A stretch of DNA of 64,000 nt from Phoronis australis (Eukaryota; Phoronida; Phoronidae), in assembly GCA_002633005.1 (NCBI GenBank), contig NMRA01000127.1, forward strand, positions 442,438 through 506,437, written 5' to 3'. This document shows positions 36,448 through 50,100 of this stretch, piece by piece (the stretch's first letter is position 1; each line of letters begins with the position of its first letter). Below the pieces are notes generated by a model. That model was not told the origin of the DNA and ran no database searches. It worked only from the letters and a program-made list of their open reading frames with translations. Both the position numbers and the translations under genes were made by a program.

Positions 36448-38694
36448 GTGAGTGCCAGATTTGTTTAAATTCCTCTTAGATGTGTTTTTCACCACTCGCA
36501 CCTTTCCCTTAAATCCAATTGCTTTGCCACGGTGTTCGAACGGGAGGTTTCATCGCTGCTATCTTGATTTATTAAAGTTCCTACTTTGACTTGACCTTGT
36601 TAGCATTGCCTGCGACTTTTAGTAAAAAATTAGCTGTCATAATTACAGGCATTAGTTTGTTTTGCATGTGCAATTCAATTTCAAAACTTCTCGTCTTCAA
36701 AGTTTCATTTTTAACAGTGAAGTGTGTTAATTGAAAATATGGGAACATTTGAAGTTGAATTTCGCTCTGTTTAGCTGACGAACATAAAATGGATTTGGTG
36801 TAATTGTAATATTCCTTACGGTGATGTGGTTACATTTCAATCAACTGCAAGAACATGGAAACCGTCCGTGACTTCAGAAAACGTTTTAAAGCTTATTGCA
36901 GTTGGCCGAAACTAAACTCGCAATTCAAAAATGGCATATGAATGAATTGCCGGTTATTTCCATGGCCAGTTCATTTGGCACTTATTCAAGATCAGATGAT
37001 GAGTGTTGTACTGTTATTCAACCTCAAATCACTTTTGTTAAGAATTCAACATGGACTGCGAAACAGCGGCGAAATACCTTTTTAACGGAAAGTCAAAAAG
37101 GGTGCTGAGTGAAACAAAGAAACTGTGCTGGAGTAGGGGCAATGATCACTTAAAAGGGTCCCACATTTTTAGAACCCATTTGATGCCTGTTATTTGGTAG
37201 AAAAAAACTGGTTCTCAAATTGCAAGAGCCGGTAATAGACTGCTACCTTTGTAAGCAAAGCTTGTCCTTTACTTCTGCCAGTTCTGTGTTTCTGATATCT
37301 ATAATCTTGGCTGTATTTCTGTCTTGTGGAGTCGCTGTTACTCTTGTTTTAAACATTCTGGCCTATTCCTTTCCCTTCATTGTGTAAATGACAGTAGTCT
37401 TTTGCTAATTTTCAAAAAAACTTCTTTATTATTGACATCAAATGTGGTAATTTTTCATTTTTACACCAAATTAATTGATAAAATTGTAATTTTTCGTGTT
37501 TTGCAAGGACTGATTACCTTTCTTCAATTTATGGAAACATAAGAATATCTTATTTTATGTCACCTACGTTGTGAAAATTAAACCACTAATAGACTAAAAG
37601 TAATCTTTATTTATGTTAAAGAATTTGACGAAGTAAATTTCAATTCACCGCCACATTGTGTGCCGGATAGGGGAAGAGTTAGAGGACTGGTTGAATCTGC
37701 TAGTCACTTGTGAATTCCAGTGTGTCACTTACAGCCACCAGATGTCCTTAGCTCCTGGTTCAGCAGCCTGAATGTCTTGACATTGACCTTCAGTGTTGTG
37801 CCCTTGTGTGATAATCTTCTATTGATTTTGTCAAGTTCTCACTGTTCACTCGCTTACTAATGCACTCATCTCAACAGATGATGCCTAATAGTAGCCACAT
37901 ATTGGATGTAATTATTAAATAGCCAGTGATTAATTACTCTCTTCTCACACAAATAGATTTGTCATGGCTTAAACACGCTGATCTTCAACAAGACGGAGAC
38001 AGTATTCTAACTGAAGGATGTTAACTTATTCTAAGACATAATGTCACTAAAGATAGTGATAATAGCATTTATCATAAGTTCAATGAAGTCTTTTGTCTTT
38101 CTTAACTTGGTAATTAATTAGACAATAGTCATTTAGTAGGCTCACTTGTTAGTGAGGTTCCACACAATGTCAATACCATTTCACCGTGGATCATTTTCGA
38201 TCAAAAAACTTTGTTAGGCATTCACATTTTGTTCACTGTTTTTTTTTTGAAAAAATTCATAGGTGACATTTTAAGAATTAAGAGATTCTCAGTAGTAGTG
38301 GTTATTAAATGCACATTGTTTTGTTGATAATTAAACGTCATTTTTCCCCGCAAACTGATGACTAATCTCACATATTCCATTTCACTTTAATTAGTCCAAG
38401 ATCTATTTATGCTATTATTGTACATATAATCGCCTAGGAAACTAAGGTTGACTACGTTTTGTTGCCATGATCGTTGACTGCTGACGATACCTGCTTGCGT
38501 CAAGATGATAAGCTAATGTTAGCGAGTGTACGGTTTACCGGAAATATCATGAGATGTAAGGCGTGGTTGTAACCAGGCAGATCTCCACTGTTATTGACGT
38601 TACAATTTTAGAAATAAATCTAATTATGTCTCACCCCTCGGGGGGGAGGCATTACTATTTGAGTTCATTACATGGCTAACAAGTTAGACATTTG

Positions 38695-38708
38695 GTTGCC
38701 TTGGTAAC
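38695..38708. promoter_or_regulatory. Near-palindromic RFX-like motif
   Basis: GTTGCCTTGGTAAC is close to the palindromic RFX site GTTGCCATGGYAAC, with one mismatch. Intronic; possible enhancer element, unproven. Confidence 0.3.
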
Positions 38709-39316
38709 CGCAAACAACAACAGGTATGTAATCCAAACTACCCGCTATTTTATCATTGTAAATCATAAGAATAAAATAGTTGAAATATGATTACTATCTT
38801 GTAAAATTTTATTCGCAAAACCTCCACAGAATTTGTCTTTTTTGTTGAATTTATTATTTTCTTTAACAAAGTGCCTGTTTAAGTTACAGAAAAATACCTG
38901 AATGTTCACTTTCCAGTCATCTGTGGTGATCTCATCATTGTTTTGTTTTGTTTCAATTCTTTTACGGTTTAATTAACACAATAGTGTGTTTTGGACATCA
39001 ACAAGGTGGCCATTGTATAGATGGGGAGATTTGCTTGAAATCACTAATGACTTGCGCGCATTAGTCGGTTTGACTGAGCTAGAACATTGGCATGCGATTG
39101 TTGACGAGACCAGCTTAATCAAAAATCAATAGAACGATCTGGTAAAAACAACTTTGTTTGTCGGAGTTGAAGAGTTCACTATAAACCACTGTAGGTGGAT
39201 CAAGACCTGTGCCAGCAAGAGATGTGATTAAACCTTCACCTTTGGCATTACAACTGAATGATCAGTTTGCTAATTATACTTACTGACTGCCTGCTTCTTT
39301 TGTTGTGTGCGTTGGT

Positions 39317-39349
39317 GTTGTTCTTGTTGTTGTTGTTGTTGTTGTTGTA
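39317..39349. repeat. GTT microsatellite
   Basis: Run of GTT units with one TTC interruption. Confidence 0.95.
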
Positions 39350-39823
39350 CGTTTGACGATGAGATTTCCTGAGACAGATGGTAATTGTTTTTGTCTATTT
39401 CTGGCTAGCAATACATTTTGTTTTGCACCTTGCTAATGATCAGGTGTTAAAGGAGCTCTACAGAAATCATGGTGCTCATGTTGTTGACAGTGATAGCCGT
39501 CTATGAAGGGGACAAGTTGGAGTATGTGACTGGCTTGATTTGTTTCTTTTTGGTGGCGCACTGGTAAAAAGCAATTTTAGAAGTTAGAATATTACCTATA
39601 ACTAAACCTCATTCTAGTCTCTATTGCTCAGGTAACCTGACTGCATTATTTTTTGCAACACAAATAAATGACAATGCATTGAAATACAAATATTTAGCCC
39701 AGAAAGTGAACCATTACATCTAGGCTTTTTAACTTTAAAACAATGACTTACTTAAGTGAAACGTAATATTGAGCAAAAGCACCAAAAGTAAAAATGCACG
39801 AAAGTTTAGCTTTACACCATTCT

Positions 39824-39837
39824 GTTTCCATGGCAAC
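39824..39837 (+). promoter_or_regulatory. RFX X-box motif
   Basis: GTTTCCATGGCAAC matches the X-box consensus GTHNYYATRRNAAC at all positions. Located inside the long third intron. Confidence 0.4.
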
Positions 39838-42088
39838 CATGCACTTGTTAACCTGGCTGGTATTATACTTTCACTATAACCCTGCACTGGTCAGTGACAG
39901 TACAAGGTTGTTGGATTGATCTGTCTGCAACATGCCGGGAAATCGATTTAATTTCTTGGTCACCGATTTCCAGCTGACCCAGGTACAAATCTGGATTAAA
40001 CAGATTGGGGTTGGCTGTTTTTAACAAACACTGATATTTTTTAAATAATAATAGATGAAGTGAACATGTGGTTCATGTACTTGTTTTTAGAACTATCGTA
40101 AAATCTCAAATAATCATGTATCATATTTTATTTTTCTGCTTCTCACTCAAAATTTCTAGAAACATCATGTTATGGTAACTTTTATATAAAACTTGAAAAA
40201 GATAAAACTTATTTTGGTACTACTTGTGTTTTATGAAATTAAAATTTAAAAATGAAATTCCATCCGTCCACCACACGGTGTCCAGAATTGTTGACATTTT
40301 ACTACACATGTTTATTTGTATACTTAGTGTTGATCAAAAATGGAAAGTAAATTACAAAGTGCCCTTTCGTTTCTAATGATGTTTCTGTCAACAGAATAAC
40401 TACAGTCTTACATTACATTACATAACAATTTGACCTGGAAATAATTCTTTAAACTGGTGCTTGGTGTAGCAGTAACTAGTTACCGGCAACAAATTTCTTG
40501 CAAGTGCTCAACTGTTTTTGCAGCGAACTGAACATCTGATCCTGGTGATGCCTAAACCTGTGGTGACATCTGGTGGCTAAGTTAGTAGTTGCTTTCTGTG
40601 CTTTTCACTCTGGTAAAATGTTTAATCAACTTGTTTGTTGTTCTGAACTGAGGAGTGTTTACGAATTTGGTCCGATGCACAGATATTCAGGACTGTGAAA
40701 GCTACTCCAGCAGCTTTTAAAGGGACAATAACCCCCCTCCCCCTCCCTTCTATCATATACCACCTTTGATTTGGGCCACTAACTGTTATAAAAGGGAGTC
40801 CCATCTTGTTATTTTTAGACTTGAGACTGACATTCCCGTATTGAGGCAGGGTGAATGTAAAGTGAATATGATTGGAGGAGATTTATTGTAACCGATTTCA
40901 ATCCAAACTAAGAATAAGAACACCATTCCTGTACCAGAGCAGATTTCTCTGTGGAGAGAGTTGATGTTTTTAACAACAGATCGTGGTTTATCACGGCTTT
41001 AATTACTAGTAAGCATCAATTGGATATTAATTAGCGTAGACGAGAAATGAGTAGGAGTCAACGTCACTGTTGTACAAATTGAGTAAAAATATCATTAACA
41101 GTTTTGCCATGTTTTTGGTCCAAGTTGCTCGTTTTCACCATCGCCTATAGCATCAAGATGTTGATGCTGGTTTGGACATGTTGACAGTGGCCTTGGTGTG
41201 GAAGGACCTTAAAACTGATTATTTGTTGCATTTGAAAGATAGAAAAATGATCGTCTTTTGTGAATTTACTGAAAACTTAGGTACAGTGGTTATCAAATTA
41301 AATAGAGCAACATCAAAATTCAACAAAGCTTTGAAACACAAAACCCACGTCTAAGCATTGATTTATTTTCTACTAGAGTCTGGTCAATTCTGGATAAATA
41401 TCAACAGGTGTTGCTTTGTCCACGCTGTTGATGTCACGACGTGCCTCACAAGTCCTTTAATATATAGGCAGTTGGGAGCTAGGCGTAATAAGTCACACTG
41501 GATTCCCACGTAAGTTCACCAACGCTGTGGTTGCGGCAAAAGTTCCATTAAACTTTCCAGTGATTCTTGTTACACAATTATCCAGGTTTGGCAGAGTTCT
41601 GTTGAAGTCGGTCTCGTTCATTTACTATAGTAGATTACTTATATTGAATAAATTCATGAAGAAAGCTGTCAACAGTGTAGATTCCCACCAAGACATGAGC
41701 TCCCCTATGGTCGGATTACCTTCAACTGTATTGTACATCTGTAGGTTAAAATGTAGAACTCAGCTGGCTCCATCATGCACTCTGCGGATGTATTTTATTT
41801 TCATCGTGGCATGCTGTGTGTGTTTCGATGCCATAGTTTAGAAATTTCAAATTTTGATGTCGTAACCAAGTAACTGTTCTCATTTTGTGATTCACCAATC
41901 ATTCAATGGATGTGTCACCTAAAATCTACTTTGATATTTTGTTGATTATTTCAGCCTCCACTGAAAATTTCGTCTAAATCTATCCTGATGTTGTTTAGTT
42001 AAATCTAAGAAATGGTGTCTGACACATATAAAACTAAAACACAAACTCCTTTTACCTTATGGTCAAATCGTCCTATTTGGCTATTCTG

Positions 42089-42580
42089 CAAAACTGTAAA
42101 TTTTGACTCAGTAAAAGTATCCTCTTTCTGAAAGTACAAAGCCTGCAGAACATTGTTTTTTGCCTTTTTACCAATCTTTCATTAATTGGAATATGTGACC
42201 GTATGTTTATAGTCTAATTTAATAAAACGAAAGGTACATTCATAGCCAAACAATGGTATTAATGACATGACCAAAATGTTATTTGACACGAATGTTTTAG
42301 GTAAAATCTCAGCAACGCTGTTAGTGTTTTCTAAATTGTCGTTTCATTTTCGTTTTCTGCAAGTTTGGATTTTTTCTATAAAACTCATGAAAGTTCTTTT
42401 TGTTAACCTCATGCAAAAGTGAAACATTTCAGAAACAATTCCTAGCATTGTTTTAGAGAACAATGTATTAAACATGGCATTCAAAAGTTTCTTATGAATC
42501 CGATTTGTCATTTTTGAGATATTTTGTTCCGAAGTTAGCCAAGTTTGGAAATTTTTTATGGTCCTACATACCATTAAATA
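42089..42580 (+). repeat. Dispersed repeat family A, copy 2
   Basis: Opens with TTTTGACTCAGTAAAAGTAT and a TTTCTGAAAG block. It contains GGTACATTCATAGC and CATGCAAAAGTGAAACATTT, and closes with GGTCCTACATACC. Collinear with the copies at 12829 and 46358. The minus frame at 42344-42574 is a by-product. Confidence 0.75.
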
Positions 42581-43287
42581 TACACAGCTCCACAGCCCAG
42601 CTGGTGGTGCTGCAATCTCAAAACCTGCACCTGTACGCTACTTGTGACACATGGAAGGCAGGGTGGTACCAGTTATTTCTATTCAATTAAGCGCATTAGT
42701 GCTATCCAGCAAGTAGGGTTACCTTCAATTTTACTTGCTTCCGATTGCTGTGTTTTAGGTAACTAGCCAGGTTTGCCAATGTTAATAGGCCAAAATGTTG
42801 CCTCCTCACTTTTTGAATATTTTAAAACTCGGTGCACCTTTTCATTAAGTTTATATTGGATGCCTTTTCAATTTGGTAGAGAGAATGAAATATCCTGTAA
42901 TTCCACGTCACTTCTTTAAAGTGCCTCGAAACCTGCCTTCAATAACAAAAATACCTTTTGATTTAGACGTAACGTACCATTATGAAACTGGTCCCGAATT
43001 GATCCTTAATCTAATTTGCGATGATTTGAGGCTTCCAGTTTTTTATTGCTTGAAATTAAGCTTTACAAGGTGTCATGGCCTGTCATTGTATGCACCCAGT
43101 ATGGTCAGGTTCTATGCAAGTCCAGAGATCATATCTCATTTGAGCACGGCATAAGTTGATCTCAGTTTCATAACAGCAAGGGTCTAAATCAAAATTTCAC
43201 TTTTTGAACAAAACGCAAGTTTATAGGCGCTCTAAGATTATCTCAAACCTTATGTAGTGACTGTCATGCTAACTCGAATATCAAAAA
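42581..43287 (+). other. No recognised feature
   Basis: The frame at 42873-43154 (93 aa) is open but matches no family and lies between two copies of repeat family A. It may be part of a larger repeat. Confidence 0.4.
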
Positions 43288-43372
43288 AGCAGGCTTTGTT
43301 ATCTAGTAAAAGTATATATTTTCTGAAAGAAAAAAGATCAGAAATTATTAAATATATTTTATATTGATGTGC

Positions 43373-43430
<58 letters not shown>

Positions 43431-43670
43431 ACATCTTTTTCCAGTATAAATTTCATTTCTAAGAAAGGTACATCCATAGAAAAATAACCCAAACCCTTTT
43501 TAAATGAAAACTTCACAATTTAGTTCACTGCTGTAAGGAATTTTTGAATACTCTTTTATTTTTGTTTCTATACCAAATTAACTCGCAGAATGTCAGGTAT
43601 TTTTGTAAAAAATAGCAGTTGTACCAGTATTCGTCTATCCTATGCTTTGCAAAAACTAGGTGTTTAAAAG
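43288..43670 (+). repeat. Dispersed repeat family A, copy 3, interrupted by an ATT microsatellite
   Basis: Shares AGTAAAAGTATATATTTTCT, GGTACATCCATAG, AAGGAATTTTTGAAT and CCAAATTAACTCGCAGAA-type blocks with the copy at 62189-62507, in the same order. The ATT run at 43374-43429 lies inside it. Confidence 0.75.
43374..43429. repeat. ATT microsatellite
   Basis: Uninterrupted ATT units, about 18-19 copies. On the minus strand it produces a spurious poly-isoleucine open frame. Confidence 0.98.
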
Positions 43671-46357
43671 GAAAATCCTTACAAAGTTTTTGAGATTGGT
43701 GAATAAATGTTAAAATTGGAAAGTTTTAGTGAAATTCACCAAGCCATTTTGGAGAACCATGTTCCTAAGTTGAAATTAATTAGATTTGACAAAGCTGACG
43801 CAAAGCAGAAAACGTCCTGAGTCTTCAAAATCTGACGGTTATCGCTTAATTATTCGGTGAAAACTTGTTTTTGGTTATTATAACTTACAAATACCTTAAC
43901 CGTGTTTGCTATTTCATCATTCACTCACAATCTCAATTGACTTTTCAGTTTGTAATTAACTTAATTATCATTAGAAATTTTTAATTTTGCGCCTTGTGAT
44001 CGAGTCAAGCTAGATAGATCAAGACGGGTTCAACTTAAAAAGTAAGCCAACAGTTCATTGTTATACACACCACGCGCAGGAAGACTGAAACCAAGTACAA
44101 AATGGACGACACAAGTCGAGTTGGTGGATAAAGCGCATCGTGAGCATGAGATCGAAATAGCAAAATGTCAAATTACCAATCAAATTAACAAATTTCGTTG
44201 AGGATTTATCTCTTTTCACAAGTTGCTGTGATCGTGAACTCAAAGTCGCAGAGGCTAGCACTGCAAGTCGGACTCGGTGCATTTGTTCTCAATGGTCATA
44301 TGTATGCAGATACACAACTTACTCAGGATCAAAATTATGTTTGTCTGTGTTTTCCCTGGTATCTTTCTATCCCGTGTACACCTCGTTGACTCATTATTAT
44401 GCCAGCGCTATGAATGAAAGGTCTGAGGGTACCTACAGAACTGCTCTATGCCTGGCAGGAGATTCGACTTGACTGACAGCCTTGTAATCTGACCTCGGAT
44501 AAGCAGTAAACAAATTTCAACGTGGTTGTGCGGTTCCAAGGTGGTTCTTCTAGATCTTTTTTCGTGCTACACAATATATATTTCGTATGAAGATAAGGTA
44601 TTTTGCTAGACGTGAAATATTGTAAAAACGGCTAATATTTGTGAGCAAAGTTTGAAATACCGCTTTTTGGAAAAAACCCAAATGTCACCATTGAAATGTC
44701 TTTACTAGGATCAAATTGGTGTATTCTTGGCCATAAAACTAATGTGTGTACGTCATTTACCCAAGGACCTGGCAAATAGCTGTTAAAAAGCTACAAGTCA
44801 ATTGTGCACTTGAGTCATCGCACGCACGTCTGCAAATGACTGGTAAAAAAAGGGGTGCTATAATTTGATTTGATTTAGAGACAAGTACTTGAAATGATGA
44901 GCCAAGTAATGAGGTCTAAATGACTGGCTGGTGTCTGTGTATGTATCATTGCACTTAGTGCATGAAAAGGTACATTTCCTCGTACGTCATAAGTGAATTT
45001 ATGTCCGTGCGTTTTGTGCCGTCATTTTTAAAACGCCTGCTTCTTGGGTTGATTTTAGTGAATTTGACTATTTGACTAATGTGACACGGTAGTTTATATT
45101 TTTGTCACTTTGAAATTGTGTCCATAAGTTATAAGTCACCTGTGTTTGTGTCGTTTTCGATGAAAATGTTAAAGATGTTATAAGCTCGAGTTCCATCAAA
45201 AAAACCACCTTTTGATTACGCGACAGTACTACCGTAAAACTGATCTCAAGACGAGGCTGGACGCTTAGTATAATGTCAACTTGTCGAATGCAACTTCACC
45301 TCGGTCATGATCACATCTTGGGGTGTGAAAACCGGCACGTTGACCCAAGTGTCAATCATTGTTTTATTACATGATTAAATCCTGTTTGGGCTTTCGATCA
45401 TATGTCGACCATTTCTCGTTGGGTTTGTTAGCTACCAGTTTGGTGCCCAAAACTCTGTGGAGAGATTTTGAAACAACTTGCAGGAGATGGTCACAATGGA
45501 CAAAGGAGCAGTTGATTTTATTTTTGGAAAGATATCGTGTTTGCTGTCATGCAATGGTAGTTTTTAATGGAAAAGGATTGACAAACTTCATTCAGTTATG
45601 TCATTGTGATCGCAAGTTCTTGTCAGCATGCTCAGTGCCAGCACGCTAAAGTCTATGCAAATGATGTCTATTGAAAGGCATTGGGAACTACCCTTTCATA
45701 ACACACCTTTTTATGCAATAACATAATGAAGATAACTGTGATGCCCTGATGGAGTTATACATTCACCGGGTGGTGTATTTTTATGTTTTTATATAATGTC
45801 AGAACCTAGATGACGTGAAAAGGCTTAAAAAAAGCTTTTTAGTTGAGAAACGTGCTGGTGGCAAGGTGGTGACTAACGAACAGAAGAATTCCAGGATGGA
45901 ATCGCGATCAAATCTTCATTACTTCACAGAAATGTTTTTTAAAGTTATTGAAATGGCGTTACCATTGTAGTCGTCAATGTCAGGGTATGAGGGGTCAATA
46001 AGGAAAATAATGTCTCCGAAGTATTAACCATTGGTGAGTTTATAGCTTAATAATCTGTCCTTATCATGTAATAATGCTTTTTAATACCTTCTTAATTATT
46101 TTTCAATTTATGACTTTGTTTTATTAAAGGATCATTGATTATAATTAATGTTTTCAAATACCATAAGTATACAAAACATGGTGAGCCAGACCCTGGCTGT
46201 CAACTCTCCCGCAGCTTGCCTTTTGCACACTTTTGAAAGCGCTGGCAGTCGAAGAGAATCCATTACTCTTCAAATTGTATTTTTATCGCAAAAATTTATA
46301 ATCTCTTGAACTTGCTATTGTTTGACTAGTCGTGTCATTTCTTACTTTCGTATACGT
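43671..46357 (+). other. No gene recognised
   Basis: Intronic-type sequence. The frame at 45359-45649 (96 aa) and the frames at 44061-44389 show no known domain or splice context. Confidence 0.45.
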
Positions 46358-47117
46358 AGCCACAAAACTGTAGATTTTAACACAGTAAAACAATATATTT
46401 CCTAAAAGTAGACAGCCAGTAGAGTTTGATCATGCAATGGAATAGGGTTTTTTGTTTGATCTTCACTTTTCACTATTTATCAGTCTGACACCGATTGTGT
46501 CACAAGGTCGTGGGCCTGCTACAAGATAGTGACTTAAGTTCATTTTTGACTTAAGTTTAAGATTTGTCTTAACTTACAAACTTTGAAACTTCCGCATTCG
46601 GTAAGTCAGTCAAAATTAAGGCAAAATTTATGTCAAACACTTAAGTCAAACTTAAGATCTCTTTCTTGAATTGGTTTTGAGACAAATTTAACTTTTATTT
46701 TGAAATTTACTAAAATTTAAGATTTGTCCGTTTTGTTGGAACGGTCTTTAGTAAAATTTAGCAAAAAGTGAAGGTACACTGGTGCAGAACAACGCTATCA
46801 ATAACATGACCAAATTTCAGTTGTAAATTTTCAAGTTAAATTCTCAAAAATGCTGTTACAGTTCTCTATATTATTTCATTTTCATTTTATACCACTCTTG
46901 TTTTTTCAGAAAAATGATACAAGTCCAACTGTTTGATAGTCTCTCATGTAAAACCAGAATATGTTGAAATAATTCTTACCAGCATTTTGGATAACAGTGC
47001 ACAAAACACATTATCTGAAAGTTACACATGAATCCGATCGTTCATTTCAGAGAAATGAAGTTCCGAAGTTGGTCAAATTTGGCCACTTTTGTAGGGTCCT
47101 GCATAACCCTAAGAATG
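46358..47117 (+). repeat. Dispersed repeat family A, copy 4, with a nested insertion
   Basis: The left part (CAGTAAAACAATATATTTCC) and the right part (ATAACATGACCAAATTTCAG, CTCTCATGTAAAAC, AACAGTGCACAAAACAC, GGTCCTGCATAACC) align with copy 2. They are separated by about 240 bp of unrelated AT-rich foldback sequence at roughly 46520-46760. Confidence 0.7.
46520..46760. repeat. AT-rich foldback sequence nested in repeat A
   Basis: An exact 12-bp inverted pair, TTTGACTTAAGT (46545-46556) and ACTTAAGTCAAA (46639-46650), plus several more copies of TTAAGATTTGTC-like blocks. It is absent from the other family A copies, so it looks like a secondary insertion. Confidence 0.5.
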
Positions 47118-50100
47118 TACTGCTATGGTAGAGTTTCCTCACATTCGAACAATGTCCAAAATTATAACATTTTTAATTTTCAAATGTTTGTTTTATTGCC
47201 AATTTTTTCAAAATGTTGCCGCGTGTTTGCTGATGACACCGCTACTCTACATAGTTTTCAAATAATCAAGTAAAATTGTCTTCAGGTTAACTTCTGTTGA
47301 AAAATGCGGCAAAATAAAATTGTACTGTTCAGCCATATTGTGTTCTAATGTTCTGATTTGAAGAAACTTTACCATAACAATCATTCAAGTTGACTCAGGG
47401 ACAAGTGAGGAACAATAAATTAGGCTCTACTCAGCTTTTCAATTTTTTATGTCAACTTCGTAGCTCACTGTGCAACTGTGACGAATGGTGAACCAATTTT
47501 AGAACCTGCATTCCATCCAAGTTTTGTTTCAATCACTTATCGCTGTAAAATTGGTTGCTACTCAAATAAGAAACTGTATCTAGGTTTACAAAGAACTGTG
47601 CATGCTCAAGGTATAACATGAGGGGCCATAACAATGTTAGCCAACTAGTCTCAACTGAACAATAAATAACTGTCATTTTGAATCCCTGTAATCACCTGTA
47701 TTTTTTTCTTAAGAAAGGTTTACACCTATTTCATAACCATGAGTGGTTTGAATGAAGTGTTGTTTTTGTGACGGAAGGCATGCCGAGCGCTTTTAAGCGA
47801 TACATGTTATTTTCTAACAGTTCAAATGACACTAACAATGTTATTAATGTCATAGTACTATTAGAAAATAAGTTCATAAGTACCTAGCTAACCTCACCCA
47901 TGCCAGTTCACTATTACTTATTCATATGACTTATTGGTAGGTGCAACTTATTTACAAATTCCTGCTAGCTACTTAGTGATTCATCAACTGTGAATAGTCT
48001 GAGAATAGTTTGCAACGTGTGACTACTGAACGCTGTCTTTATTGGTTATTAGTTTGTAATTAGCCGGTCTTGGTGATATCTCTGCCTATAAAATAGCCAA
48101 ATTGATCACTGACTTAGCCTGTACTAATTAAGCACAGCTTGTCTTGTAGCAACTGTCCTGGTTGAAGGCATCATTGACATGCATCAATTATTGTACAGCT
48201 TTATGCCCAGGTTGAGCTGGCTATGTTAACAGGCTATTATCCATAGTTATTTCATTCCTAATCACAATACTAAAGATTTTAACTTTCATTAGTGTGTTAA
48301 AGGTGCTTGTGAAAACATAAGGCATTGTAGTCATCCCTGAGCGACAAGCGTGAATGAATATTTAACCAATAAAACATTGCAGTAGATAAGGCACTTCAGT
48401 TGGCAAGCCCTGCACCACTGGTGTTTAATATATTGATTAGCACCACTATGATCCTAATAGCCACAAACAGCCAGCCAAATTATTTGTCAAAGCTTGGCGT
48501 TTTGTTCCCTGCACAGTGGTTTAACATAAGAACCAGTATCAAATCTAGTTCTGCTTGCCAGCTATCCTAGAAGATTAACCGGACTAGTCCATTCTGCCTC
48601 CATCTGAGGGATCATAGGCATTGACTCTCGATTTAAGGAATTTGAAAGACCAAACATTAATTTCAAGACTATGGCAATATGTTTCATTATTTCATTGAAT
48701 ATCATCTTTGGATTGAATTAACCAGTCAGTGCAAATTATATTGGGAAACAATAGGGTCTTCCATATTCAACTTGCTCAACACCCCTTCTAGTGGTCTTTG
48801 TTATATGGATGGCCAGTGAATGGTAATAAGATCATAGCAGTTGTGTATTATATATACACTTGGCCTCAGTCTAGCTACTCTACAGACAAGCTTTTGTGAA
48901 GCCCTTATCAAGGACTTAACTGGGACAGCTTTATAACAGAACTGAACATAGCTACAATGTCTTGGACATGGTGAGAGTTGACATTTATTTACAGTAGTCA
49001 CATTTTGTTGGTAGCTCATGCAGTTGTGATTGTTGTCTGATTTTTTACTATTAGGATTCATTTACTGGCGATTGGTGGGTGAATTAATGCTGTGAAAGGT
49101 GTGTGTGGGTGCATTATCAGGGGATCCCCCACAGGCAGTTTGGTGAAAACTGGGATTAGCCTTCCAATAGGGGGTTGAGGATAAGGTATTCAAGTGGTAG
49201 AACATTTTAATGTGAGGGACTTGTCTCAGCTGGTGATACCCCTGGCGCTGGAACATTTGCAGTATGGAGAAGTGATGAGTGGTTCGGAAGGCAGACATGG
49301 CCTCGAGGCAGGTTGCTGACCCACGTGGGGAGGGCTTACCCACTCAGTATGATGCCCATGGTGATGATCTAATAGGAAGAGTAATCTCAGCTCCACTGTG
49401 TATACGGAATTATTTTCAGACCTTTATTGCTAGGATTCTAGATGGTCTGTACATACCGTAAAGCGGGTAATATACCGCCACATTCGACTGATTTCCCCTA
49501 CTCAGACTCAGTGGTGTATTTAACATACCTTTCTCTGGACAGGGTCGGCTTAATTAGGCGAGGTCACCATTGTTGAATCAGGTACACAATGTTCTATGGT
49601 TGTGTGTCAGTTAACCTACATTCAGCAGATAAGATAGCCTGTAATTTTATGCCTAGGATTCTGTCAGTGAAGCAGACCTCCTGACTAGGGATTCGCTGTG
49701 ACCCAGTTTTAACACACAGTGCCAGTGTCTGGTATTAGAGAGAGCACTTCTTGAAATGCAAGTCATTTGCTGATAGCAACACAGGCGTACTGGGTTTAAT
49801 AGCTGATGATCTGCCAGTGAAGAGTTCACATCCTCTATGACCCCAGAGCACGCTGTGAACAATCACCCAGTGTGACTGTCACATGCTAATGTTCACACAT
49901 ATCACTTGATGCTCTGGCTAGGTGGTATATGAAATGTGCCTGGATTCTCAGCAACTCAAGGGGGAAGGGATTATGCAAGCTACTCCTCACCTGTGGCCTC
50001 GCTCCCCTTCACTTCAGTTTAATCCCCCTCTCCACTTGGCCCTCACTGGACCTGTCAACAAAACTTGTTGAAGGTTTCTGTGCTTTGTGCTGTGGCTGAT

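Larger units (their letters stand above)
36448..42088 (+). other. Long ZMIZ-like intron 3, first part
   Basis: No exon recognised. It contains a GTT microsatellite at 39317-39349 and RFX-type motifs at 38695-38708 and 39824-39837. Recurring CCACATTGTGTGCC / CCACACGGTGTCC-like motifs lie at about 37636-37665 and 40252-40285. Confidence 0.5.

Noticed and set aside
43250-43516. Minus-strand 88-aa frame with poly-isoleucine
   Set aside because: It is only the ATT microsatellite translated; no homology outside the run.
49456-49540. Third GCGCCC-type MITE starting TACCGTAAAGCGGG
   Set aside because: The matching right end is too poor to delimit an element.
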